A DNA stretch of 64,000 nucleotides from CAWICD01 sp052267165 (GTDB taxonomy: Bacteria; Vulcanimicrobiota; Vulcanimicrobiia; Vulcanimicrobiales; Vulcanimicrobiaceae): NCBI GenBank assembly GCA_052267165.1, contig JBKQHO010000031.1:1-64000 (forward strand), written 5' to 3'. The position numbers and the translations under genes were made by a program. A model generated the notes under the pieces. It ran no database searches and was not told the origin of the DNA. It saw only the letters and a list, made by a program, of their open reading frames with translations. This document shows, in pieces, positions 33,519-41,033 of this stretch. Position 1 is the stretch's first letter. Each line of letters starts with the position of its first letter.

Positions 33519-34787
33519 GTGGCCTCGCGCAGCACGGCCGAACTGATCTCGGACTGCGTGCACTGCGGGTTCTGCCTGCCGGTGTGTCCGACGTATCGCT
33601 CTTGGGGACTGGAGATGGATTCGCCGCGCGGCCGCATCGATCTGATGAAGGGCCTCGAGGAAGGGGCCGTCACGCTCGACGCGCGCGCGGTCTCGCACTT
33701 CGATCTTTGTCTGGGCTGCATGGCCTGCGTGCCGGCGTGTCCGTCGGGCGTGCGGTACGACTTGCTGATCGAGTCGACGCGCGCGAAGGTCGAAGCGGAT
33801 TACGCTCGACCCGGCGGCGACCGCGCTTTTCGCGAGCTCGTCTTCGCGCTCTTTCCGCACCCGCTGCGCCTGCGCGCGCTGGCGTTTCCACTGTTCCTCT
33901 ACGAGCGCAGCGGTCTAGCGCGCGCCGTCGAACGAAGCGGCTTGCTCAAGCTGCTGCCGCCGCGGCTGCGTCAATTGGCCTCGCTTGCACCCAAGCTGAG
34001 CCCGACCGATCTGCTGCGCACGCTTCCGGCCTTCACGGCGGCGCGCGGAACCCGGCGCGGCAGCGTCGCGCTGATCTCAGGCTGCGTGCAGCGAGTCTTC
34101 TTTCCGAGCGTGAATCGAGCGACGATTCGCGTGCTGAGCGCCGAGGGGTTCGACGTTGCCGTCCCACGCGGCCAAGGCTGTTGCGGCGCGCTCTCGCTGC
34201 ACGTCGGCCGCGACGCCGAAGCCCGCGACTTCGCTCGCGCGCTGATCGAGTCGATCGAAGCCGCCGGACCATTCGATGCAGTGTTGGTCAACGCCGCGGG
34301 CTGCGGCTCGGCGCTCAAGCAGTACGGCGAGCTGTTCGCGGCGGACGACGCATGGTGCGAACGGGCGCAGACCTTCGCCGAGAAAGTTAAAGACGTTAAC
34401 GAGTTCCTTGCGCAGCACGAAACGGTCGCCGAGCGCCGGCCGCTGCCGCTGCGCGTCGCCTATCACGACGCTTGTCATCTGGCGCAGGCCCAGGGAATTC
34501 GCGAGCAGCCGCGCGCGCTGCTACGGGGGGTCGCGGGGCTCGAGCTGCTGGAGATTCCCGGCAGCGAGGTCTGTTGCGGAAGCGCCGGCGTGTACAATCT
34601 GCTGCAGCCCGCCGCCGCCGCCGAGATCGGCGAGCGCAAGGCCGCCGACGTCTTGGCCAGCGGCGCGGACGTCTTGGTGAGCGCCAATCCCGGCTGCACC
34701 TTGCAGATCCGCTCGATGTTAGCCAGGCAAGGGGTCGACCTTCCGGCGGCACACCCGGTCGAGATTCTGGACGCAGCGCTCGCGTGA
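33519..34787 (+). CDS. glcF: Glycolate oxidase iron-sulfur subunit F
   Basis: This 422-aa protein has two N-terminal ferredoxin motifs, CVHCGFCLPVCP (near 13-24) and CLGCMACVPACP (near 66-77). Two CCG domains follow, each with the paired-cysteine pattern (GCCGAL near 225, CCGSAGVYNLLQP near 355). It passes electrons from GlcD/GlcE to the quinone pool. The GTG start lies 3 nt after the glcE stop, with GGGAGGG ahead of it. With lactate racemase and ETF-QO encoded within 5 kb, the physiological substrate may be lactate as well as glycolate. Confidence 0.92.
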   Translation: MASRSTAELISDCVHCGFCLPVCPTYRSWGLEMDSPRGRIDLMKGLEEGAVTLDARAVSHFDLCLGCMACVPACPSGVRYDLLIESTRAKVEADYARPGGDRAFRELVFALFPHPLRLRALAFPLFLYERSGLARAVERSGLLKLLPPRLRQLASLAPKLSPTDLLRTLPAFTAARGTRRGSVALISGCVQRVFFPSVNRATIRVLSAEGFDVAVPRGQGCCGALSLHVGRDAEARDFARALIESIEAAGPFDAVLVNAAGCGSALKQYGELFAADDAWCERAQTFAEKVKDVNEFLAQHETVAERRPLPLRVAYHDACHLAQAQGIREQPRALLRGVAGLELLEIPGSEVCCGSAGVYNLLQPAAAAEIGERKAADVLASGADVLVSANPGCTLQIRSMLARQGVDLPAAHPVEILDAALA

Positions 34788-34819
34788 GTCGATTGCATAA
34801 AGAAATTTCTTGTCAAAGG

Positions 34820-35323
34820 ATGCGGCGAAGGCGAATTCCGCGATTCCGTTACTTTCAACGGACGATGCTCGCCGCGGGCCTGGCCTTGCTCGACGGGCCG
34901 CCCGATCAGCCCGAGCTCGAGATCACCGAGAGCATCTTGCTCAGCGACGTCGCCAACGCGCGGCGCACCATCGCCGAGTTGAAAGCGCTCGGCGTACGCC
35001 TCAGTCTCGACGACTTCGGTACCGGCTACTCGGCCCTGGCGTATCTCAAGCACTTGCCGGTCGATACCCTGAAGATCGATCGCACCTTCGTGCGCGATTT
35101 GCCGACCGACCGCGGCGACGCGGCGATCGTCTCGGCCGTCATGGCGCTCGGCCACGCGCGCGACATGACGGTCGTCGCCGAAGGCGTCGAAACAGCCGAG
35201 CAAGCCACCTTGTTGCGGCGCCTGGGCTGCGACGCGTTGCAAGGCTTCCATTTCTCGCGTGCGCTTCCGGCGGCGCGGCTCGAAGCCGTGCTGCGCGCAT
35301 GGGATGGCGCTTCCCTCGTCTGA
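34820..35323 (+). pseudogene. EAL-domain (c-di-GMP phosphodiesterase) C-terminal remnant
   Basis: The frame keeps only the second half of an EAL domain: LEITESILLSDVANARRTI, the loop LDDFGTGYSALAYLKHLPVD, KIDRTFVRDL, VVAEGVETAEQATLLRRLGC and QGFHFSRALPAA. The N-terminal half with the EAL/EVL metal-binding Glu and substrate residues is absent, and no sensory or GGDEF domain precedes it. The upstream sequence (34788-34860) shows no trace of the missing part. It is probably a degraded fragment; if translated from the ATG at 34820 it would be a 167-aa protein unable to hydrolyse c-di-GMP. Its end overlaps the start of the M14 gene by 20 nt. Confidence 0.75.
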
Positions 35324-36116
35324 GCGTTCGGCTCCGCCGCCGTATGCGGAGCTGAGGGCAGCCTGGAAAAGCTTGCGCGGCCGGGACGGCTTCAGCTTAC
35401 GCGAAGTCGCCTGCGTCGGCGCGCAGCGCACGTTGTGGCTGGCGGAGATCGCGCAGCCGGAGGCGCCGACCGTCGCGATCGCCGCCGGCATTCACGGCGA
35501 CGAGCCGGCGGCCCCGTGGGCGCTTTATTCGATCGTCCGCGACGGACTGCTCGACCGTTCGTTCGGCTATCGCATCTGGGTCTGCACCAACCCGAGCGGA
35601 TACGAGCTCGGCACGCGGCAGAACGCCGAAGGTGTCGACATCAACCGCAGCTTCGGCGGGGCCGGAAAATCGCCCGAGGCGCGCGCCATCGTCACGGCCA
35701 ATCGCGACCGGAAGTTCGCCATCACGATGGATCTGCATGAAGACTACGAGGCCGAAGGCTTCTACTGTTACGAATCGGTGCTCGACGGAACGCCGTATCT
35801 GGGGCCCGAGGTGGTGCAGGCCGTCGACGACGCCGAGCTCCCGGTGCAAGAGTTACACGACGAGTTCGAGCTCGGCTATCCGCCCGACGCGCATCATCTG
35901 CGCGTCATCGAACGAGGACGCGTGATGCCCGACGCGCGCGCCGAGATGGCCTTCTCCGGCAATCAGCCGTACAGCATGTACTTGCTGCGCGCCCGCGCGG
36001 CACCCCGCTCGCTGACCGTCGAATCTCCGAGTTCCTTGCCCTGGGACGTGCGCATCGCCATGCACCGCGTCGTGGTGACGACCGCGCTCGCCGGCTTGCG
36101 CTCCATCCAGTCGTAA
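35304..36116 (+). CDS. M14-type succinylglutamate desuccinylase/aspartoacylase-like hydrolase
   Basis: A 270-aa zinc carboxypeptidase-fold protein. GIHGDEPAAPW near residue 63 supplies the first zinc His and Glu; NPSGYELGTRQNAEGVDINR near 95 is the substrate-binding NPxG...N-R block; the third ligand is in TMDLHEDYEAEGFY near 140. The family removes N-acyl groups from amino acids or amidates. The substrate is not identifiable. The ATG at 35304 gives a natural N-terminus and overlaps the EAL remnant. It ends at a hairpin shared with the convergent LarA-type gene. Confidence 0.8.
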   Translation: MALPSSERSAPPPYAELRAAWKSLRGRDGFSLREVACVGAQRTLWLAEIAQPEAPTVAIAAGIHGDEPAAPWALYSIVRDGLLDRSFGYRIWVCTNPSGYELGTRQNAEGVDINRSFGGAGKSPEARAIVTANRDRKFAITMDLHEDYEAEGFYCYESVLDGTPYLGPEVVQAVDDAELPVQELHDEFELGYPPDAHHLRVIERGRVMPDARAEMAFSGNQPYSMYLLRARAAPRSLTVESPSSLPWDVRIAMHRVVVTTALAGLRSIQS

Positions 36117-36127
36117 CCGGAGCAACC

Positions 36128-36151
36128 ACCCGCGCCGCTCCCGGCGCGGGT
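36128..36151. terminator. Bidirectional hairpin between the M14 and LarA-type genes
   Basis: ACCCGCGCC (36128-36136) pairs perfectly with GGCGCGGGT (36143-36151) around a 6-nt loop. It is the only structure in the 50-nt gap between two convergent stop codons. Confidence 0.65.
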
Positions 36152-36166
36152 GCGCATCGCGCCAGG

Positions 36167-37441
36167 CTAGACCAGCGCGGGCTCCATCAGGTAGGGCACG
36201 ACGTAGGGGCCGTCGGGCGCGACGGCGCAGGTCGCGCCGGGGCCGGCTTCGGCCAGCGCGCGGCGAGCGCTCGCGGCCGGGTCGTCGCTCGGCGAGAGCA
36301 GCGCGGCGCGGATCGCGTCGGGCGGCAGCGACGAGTGCAGCATGACGCGCGCCTTCACGAGCACGAGCGCGGTGCTCTGCGCGGCCCACTGGTCGTAGAC
36401 GGCGTAGCCCGGCCGTTCGATCATGTCGAGCAGCTCGCGCGCCGACGGCTTGCTGCGCACGATGTCCTTGAAGTTCCCGTGCTCGGGGAAGCCGTCGCTG
36501 CACTCGGCGCACATGACGATCGTGCCGCGCGGCTTGACGATCAGCGCCGCGGCCGAGAGCCCTTTGATGCACTGGTACAGGTTTTGATCGAGCGGATAAC
36601 CGCCGTTCGTCGTGACGACCACGTCGAAGCGGTGCGGCACCGGCCGCGCCGCGTGCTGCTTGCAGAACGCCGTTCCGGCCAGATGCGCCTTCCGATAGTC
36701 GCCGCAAAAGAAACCCGTGATTCGTTTGCTGCGATCGAGCGTGACGTTGAGCATGAAGTGCGGCGGCGCCATGCCGGCGACTTCGCGCGCCATGTCTTGG
36801 ATGGGGTTGTTCTCGAGGTTGAGCCAGGTCGAGCCCGGATCGCCGATCATCTGCGCGCTGTGGAAGAACTGCACCGTGTCGATCCCGGCGATCCCGGGCA
36901 TGATGCCCTTGGGTCCGCCCGAGAATCCCGCGTAGAGATGCGGCTCGATGAAGCCGACGACGATCCGCTTGTCGGCGCGCACGTACTCGGCGTTGAGATA
37001 GACCGGCGCGCCGCGTGAGGTGGTGCCGAGCAAGGCCGATTGCGACGGGTCGTGCGCGTCGTGGTCGATCACGCGGACACGCGCCAGCGTCGCAGCGCCG
37101 AACATCGCTTCCATTTCCGCAGGCGTGGTCGTGCGGTGCGAGCCCGTCCCGATCATGACGGTGATCTGTTCCGCCGGCACGTGCGCGAGCTCGTCGAGGA
37201 TCCAAGGAATGAGCCGTTCGTTCGGGGTCGCGCGGGTTACGTCGGAGGTGACGATGACGACGCGGTCGCTCGCGCCGACGACCTCGCGCAGCGGGAGCGC
37301 GGCCACCGGCTCCCGCACGGCGTGCTCGAAGGCGGCGCGTTCGTCGGGCAGCGCCGGCGGGTCGGCCGGCTCGATGACGGTCGTGTCATTGGGCAGATCG
37401 AGCTGCAGGCGGGTGCGGCCGTAGGCGACGCGGACGTTCAT
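36167..37441 (-). CDS. LarA-family nickel-pincer racemase/epimerase
   Basis: A 424-aa LarA-type protein with the cofactor and catalytic residues recognisable: TGSHRTTT near 104 (His108 of LarA), VVGFIEPHLYAGFSGGPKG near 170-188 (His174 and the Lys that bears the pincer nucleotide), IMPGIAGID and QFFHSAQMIGD near 200 (His200). LarA interconverts D- and L-lactate; homologues act on other 2-hydroxy acids. The larB/C/E cofactor genes are not in this window. Proximity to glcDEF makes lactate or another 2-hydroxy acid a plausible substrate. The ATG at 37441 is used; a TTG three codons earlier is possible. Confidence 0.85.
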   Translation of the reverse strand: MNVRVAYGRTRLQLDLPNDTTVIEPADPPALPDERAAFEHAVREPVAALPLREVVGASDRVVIVTSDVTRATPNERLIPWILDELAHVPAEQITVMIGTGSHRTTTPAEMEAMFGAATLARVRVIDHDAHDPSQSALLGTTSRGAPVYLNAEYVRADKRIVVGFIEPHLYAGFSGGPKGIMPGIAGIDTVQFFHSAQMIGDPGSTWLNLENNPIQDMAREVAGMAPPHFMLNVTLDRSKRITGFFCGDYRKAHLAGTAFCKQHAARPVPHRFDVVVTTNGGYPLDQNLYQCIKGLSAAALIVKPRGTIVMCAECSDGFPEHGNFKDIVRSKPSARELLDMIERPGYAVYDQWAAQSTALVLVKARVMLHSSLPPDAIRAALLSPSDDPAASARRALAEAGPGATCAVAPDGPYVVPYLMEPALV

Positions 37442-37557
37442 GTCCGGCAATTCGACGGGCCGGCACCGCCCCCCGCGCCGCGCGCCGGTCGGGCCGCTGT
37501 GACTTGACGCCGAGCCGCAGTGGCGCGACTGGAGTATGCTGAAGTAGGGTGAGCCTG

Positions 37558-37601
37558 CTTGGGACTCTACTAGGCGACACTTGGGACTCTACTAGGCGAC
37601 A
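37558..37601 (+). repeat. Perfect tandem duplication of 22 bp
   Basis: CTTGGGACTCTACTAGGCGA plus CA occurs at 37558-37579 and again at 37580-37601 without mismatch. It lies between a -10-like TATGCT (37535-37540) and the ETF-QO start, so it duplicates part of the 5' leader. 22 is not a multiple of 3, which argues that this stretch is untranslated, although the frame is open from a GTG at 37549. Confidence 0.8.
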
Positions 37602-37635
37602 AGAGAAGTCGCGCGCTTCACGGAAAGCGGAACAC

Positions 37636-39330
37636 ATGGCAGTAGAACGCGATCAACTCGAAGTCGACGTCCTGATCGTCGGCGGCGGTCCCGCGGGCTT
37701 GGCGGCGGCCATCAAGCTGCGCCAGCTGGCGAAGGAACGGGGCAAGGAAGACCTCTCGGTCATGCTGATCGAGAAGGCGGGCGAGATCGGCAATCACGGC
37801 ATCTCGGGGGCCGTGCTCGACGGTAAGGGACTCGACGAGTTGCTGCCGGAGTGGCGGACGGAGGCGCCGATCGAATCACCGGTGACCGGTGACGCGATGT
37901 GGTACCTGTCCGCGACCGGCCATACGGCAGTTCCCTCCTCGCTGATTCCGCCGATGATGCACAATCGCGGCAAGTTCATCGTGAGCTTGCAGAAGCTGTC
38001 CAAGTGGATGGGCGAGAAGGCCGAGGAACTAGGCGCCGACGTATTCGCCTCGTTCCCGGGTCAGGAGCTGCTCTGGGCGCCGTCTGAAGACGGCAGCGGC
38101 CCCGAGCGCGTCATCGGCGTTCGCGTCGGGGACAAGGGTGTCGATCACAACGGCAACCCCAAGTCGAACTTCGAACCCGGTCCCGATCTGATGGCGAAGA
38201 TCGTGATCCTCGCCGAAGGGCCGCGCGGAACGCTCGCCAAGCAGGCGATTCCGAAGTTGGGCCTCGACACAGGGCGCGAGCCGATGGTCTACGCGGTCGG
38301 CGTCAAGGAACTGTGGCAGTGCCCGAAGGGTTCCGTTCCGCCCGGGATGGTGATCCACACCTTCGGCTACCCGCTCCCCAACGACACGTTCGGCGGCGGC
38401 TTCATCTACGGGATGGCCGACGATGTCCTGGACATCGGGCTCGTGACCGGGCTCGACTACCAAGATCCGACGACCGACCCGCACGACAACTTCCAGCGCA
38501 TGAAGGCGCATCCGCAGATCGCCAAGCTGCTCAAGGGTGCAAAGCTGCTGCGCTACGGCGCGAAGGCGATCCCCGAAGGCGGCTTCTTCGCGGTGCCGCG
38601 CCTGTACGCGGACGGCCTGCTGCTCACCGGCGATTCGGCCGGCTTCCTCAACGGCATGCGTCTGAAGGGCATCCATCTTGCGATCAAGTCTGGGATGATG
38701 GCGGCAGAGACGGCCTTCGACGCGGTTGTCGCCGACAAGTACGATGCGGCGACGCTGGCCGCCATGGAGACCCGCTACAAGGAGTCGTGGGCGTGTTCCG
38801 AGCTACGCATGTCGCGCAACTTCCATCAGGGTTTCAAGAACGGCCTGTTCGCGGGAATGTTCAACGCGGGGCTCGCGATGTACACGGGCGGCAAGGCGTT
38901 CGGATTCACCGACAAGCTGCCCGTCGAGCCGGGCTACTCGGTCATGCAGAAGCTCTCGCAGCGCGCGCCGCGCGCGGTCAACAACCGGGCCGTCATCGAC
39001 AACGTCCTGACCTTCGACAAGCTCACCGACGTATTCAACAGCGGGACCCTGCACGACGAGGATCAGGTACCGCACCTCCACGTCGCCGACACGAACATCT
39101 GCCAGGATCGCTGCACCGTCGAATACGGCAATCCGTGCCAGTATTTCTGCCCGGCGAAAGTCTACGAGCCGACCTTCGAACCGAGCCAAAAAGGCGGGTA
39201 CGAGGGGCGCTTGCAGATCAACTTCTCGAACTGCGTGCACTGTAAGACCTGCGACATCATGGATCCCTACCAGATCATCACGTGGGTTCCACCGCAGGGC
39301 GGCGAAGGTCCGGTTTACACCGGCATGTAG
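37636..39330 (+). CDS. Electron-transfer flavoprotein:ubiquinone oxidoreductase
   Basis: A 564-aa monotopic membrane flavoprotein that moves electrons from ETF to quinone. The FAD motif VLIVGGGPAGLAAAIKL is near residue 13, GEIGNHGISGAVLDG near 48, LLLTGDSAGFLNGMRLKGIH near 330 (FAD and membrane surface), and a C-terminal 4Fe-4S cluster uses NPCQYFCPAKVYEP and NCVHCKTCDIMDP. It is full length. The ATG at 37636 starts the conserved region; a longer frame from GTG 37549 runs through the 22-bp duplication and adds no conserved sequence. No etfAB is seen here. Confidence 0.93.
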   Translation: MAVERDQLEVDVLIVGGGPAGLAAAIKLRQLAKERGKEDLSVMLIEKAGEIGNHGISGAVLDGKGLDELLPEWRTEAPIESPVTGDAMWYLSATGHTAVPSSLIPPMMHNRGKFIVSLQKLSKWMGEKAEELGADVFASFPGQELLWAPSEDGSGPERVIGVRVGDKGVDHNGNPKSNFEPGPDLMAKIVILAEGPRGTLAKQAIPKLGLDTGREPMVYAVGVKELWQCPKGSVPPGMVIHTFGYPLPNDTFGGGFIYGMADDVLDIGLVTGLDYQDPTTDPHDNFQRMKAHPQIAKLLKGAKLLRYGAKAIPEGGFFAVPRLYADGLLLTGDSAGFLNGMRLKGIHLAIKSGMMAAETAFDAVVADKYDAATLAAMETRYKESWACSELRMSRNFHQGFKNGLFAGMFNAGLAMYTGGKAFGFTDKLPVEPGYSVMQKLSQRAPRAVNNRAVIDNVLTFDKLTDVFNSGTLHDEDQVPHLHVADTNICQDRCTVEYGNPCQYFCPAKVYEPTFEPSQKGGYEGRLQINFSNCVHCKTCDIMDPYQIITWVPPQGGEGPVYTGM

Positions 39331-39350
39331 TTCCGGGACTTTGAGGCGGT

Positions 39351-39395
39351 CCTCACCTTTCCTTAAGCAGTTCTTAAGCTGGGGCGTTCTAGAAT
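39351..39395 (+). promoter_or_regulatory. PHO-box-like 11-bp repeats and -10 of the phosphate transporter
   Basis: Three 11-bp units run head to tail: CCTCACCTTTC (39351), CTTAAGCAGTT (39362) and CTTAAGCTGGG (39373); the last two share CTTAAGC at exactly 11 bp. After a 6-bp gap comes TAGAAT (39390-39395), a good -10. This matches the layout of PhoB-activated promoters, where the box replaces the -35, and it precedes a phosphate transporter gene. Confidence 0.55.
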
Positions 39396-39444
39396 GAGGC
39401 GCCCCCGCTTCTGATTGCTAGAAGGACGAGGAACAGACCCTATC

Positions 39445-40935
39445 GTGGAACACATCATCGGCGATTCGCTCTCCGGTCCGAGCTTGCTCTTCCTCTTGCT
39501 AGCGCTCGGCCTTGCCTTAGGCTTCGAATTCGTGAACGGCTTTCACGACACTGCCAACGCCGTCGCGACGGTCATCTACACGCATTCGCTCAAACCGGTC
39601 TACGCCGTCGTCTGGTCGGGCTTGTGGAATCTGACCGGCGTGCTGTTGTCCGCCGGCACCGTCGCCTTTGGAATCCTGGCGCTGCTCCCCGTCGAGCTGG
39701 TCATGAATGTCGGCTCGGGCGCGGGTTTCGCGATGGTGTTCGCCTTGCTGGTGTCGGCGATCGTCTGGAACCTCGGAACGTGGTACCTCGGACTGCCCGC
39801 CTCCAGCTCGCACACGCTGATCGGCTCGATCGTCGGCGTCGGCCTGGCCAACTCGGTCATGTCGGCCGGCCACCAGTTCGGCGACGGCGTCAACTGGGGG
39901 AAGGTGCAGGACACACTGGCGGCACTCTTGGTCTCGCCGGTCATCGGCTTCGTGTTTGCGGGCCTCTTGCTGCTGCTCTTCAAGTTCGTCATTCGCCGCC
40001 CCGAGCTCTACGCGGAGCCGGTGAAGGATCAGCCGCCCTCACCATGGGTGCGCGCCTTGCTGATCCTCACGTGCACGGGCGTCAGCTTCGCCCACGGCTC
40101 GAACGACGGACAGAAAGGCATGGGCCTGATCATGCTGATCCTGATCGGCGTCGTGCCCAGCGTTTACGCGCTCGACCTCAACCTCGACCAGAAGACCGTC
40201 GCTACGATCGCGACCCAGACCGCGCAGGCCGGTGCCGTGTTCGGCCGCCTGGCCGCGAACGATCCGGTCTCACCGCAAGTGGCCAGCGACACGCTCAACG
40301 CCTTCCTGAAGACTAGCGGCAGCGTCAACACCGGCGTTTACGCCGCGCTCTCGGAGAAGGCGCAAGAGATCGCGCAGAAACTCGGCGGCAAGAAGACCCT
40401 CGCGGACGTGCCCAAGGAGAAGCGCAGCGCGTTGCGCAGCGACGTCTATCAGGTCTCCGAGTCGATCGGAAAGCTGCAAAAGAAGAAGGCTTTGCCGACG
40501 GGGGACGACGGGGTTCTCCTGATCGATCTCAAGAAGTCGCTCGATCGCGCGACGCATTTCATCCCGATTTGGGTCAAGGTCGCGGTCGCGCTGTTCCTGG
40601 GCTTCGGAACGATGATCGGCTGGAAGCGCATCGTGGTCACGGTCGGCGAACGCATCGGCAAGGCGCACCTCACCTACGGCCAGGGCGCCTCCGCCGAGAT
40701 CATCGCCTACGCGACGATCCAGCTGGCCGACAAGTTCGGCCTGCCCGTCAGCACGACGCACATTCTCTCCTCGGGCGTCGCGGGAACGATGGCGGCGAAC
40801 AAGAGCGGTTTGCAGGCGAACACGTTGCGCAACATCTTACTGGCGTGGGTGCTGACGCTACCCGTCTGCGTGTTCCTCGGATCGATGCTCTTCGCGTTCG
40901 GCCTGCGCATGATCTCACTGTTCGGCGGCCATTGA
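39445..40935 (+). CDS. PiT-family inorganic phosphate transporter
   Basis: A 496-aa membrane protein with two inverted PiT halves, each with its signature: GFEFVNGFHDTANAVATVIY near residue 27 and GVSFAHGSNDGQKGMGLIM near 214, plus LPASSSHTLIGS (near 118) and LPVSTTHILSSGV (near 435). A cytosolic Lys/Asp-rich loop of ~130 residues separates the halves. It carries phosphate (as metal-phosphate) with H+ or Na+. The GTG at 39445 is chosen before the first helix; a TTG at 39415 is possible. The upstream repeats suggest phosphate-starvation control. Confidence 0.92.
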   Translation: MEHIIGDSLSGPSLLFLLLALGLALGFEFVNGFHDTANAVATVIYTHSLKPVYAVVWSGLWNLTGVLLSAGTVAFGILALLPVELVMNVGSGAGFAMVFALLVSAIVWNLGTWYLGLPASSSHTLIGSIVGVGLANSVMSAGHQFGDGVNWGKVQDTLAALLVSPVIGFVFAGLLLLLFKFVIRRPELYAEPVKDQPPSPWVRALLILTCTGVSFAHGSNDGQKGMGLIMLILIGVVPSVYALDLNLDQKTVATIATQTAQAGAVFGRLAANDPVSPQVASDTLNAFLKTSGSVNTGVYAALSEKAQEIAQKLGGKKTLADVPKEKRSALRSDVYQVSESIGKLQKKKALPTGDDGVLLIDLKKSLDRATHFIPIWVKVAVALFLGFGTMIGWKRIVVTVGERIGKAHLTYGQGASAEIIAYATIQLADKFGLPVSTTHILSSGVAGTMAANKSGLQANTLRNILLAWVLTLPVCVFLGSMLFAFGLRMISLFGGH

Positions 40936-40964
40936 GTCCTCCGAGAAGCCGGCGATCCCGCTGT

Positions 40965-40993
40965 CAAAAGACGTCTTTAACGGACGTCTTTTG
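40965..40993. terminator. Perfect 11-bp hairpin after the PiT gene
   Basis: CAAAAGACGTC (40965-40975) pairs exactly with GACGTCTTTTG (40983-40993) around a 7-nt loop. It sits 30 nt past the PiT stop and 41 nt before the beta-barrel gene. The stem contains the T run, so it can end transcription in the plus direction. Confidence 0.6.
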
Positions 40994-41033
40994 ATGTAGC
41001 GATACGCGAGCCTGCGTGATATTGGGGACGCAC

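Noticed and set aside
32091..33860. A 589-codon minus-strand ORF across glcE and glcF
   Set aside because: It is antisense to genes with full conserved motifs and has none of its own.
37549..37635. 29-residue N-terminal extension of ETF-QO from GTG 37549
   Set aside because: It runs through a 22-bp duplication not divisible by three and adds no conserved sequence; the ATG at 37636 gives the family N-terminus.
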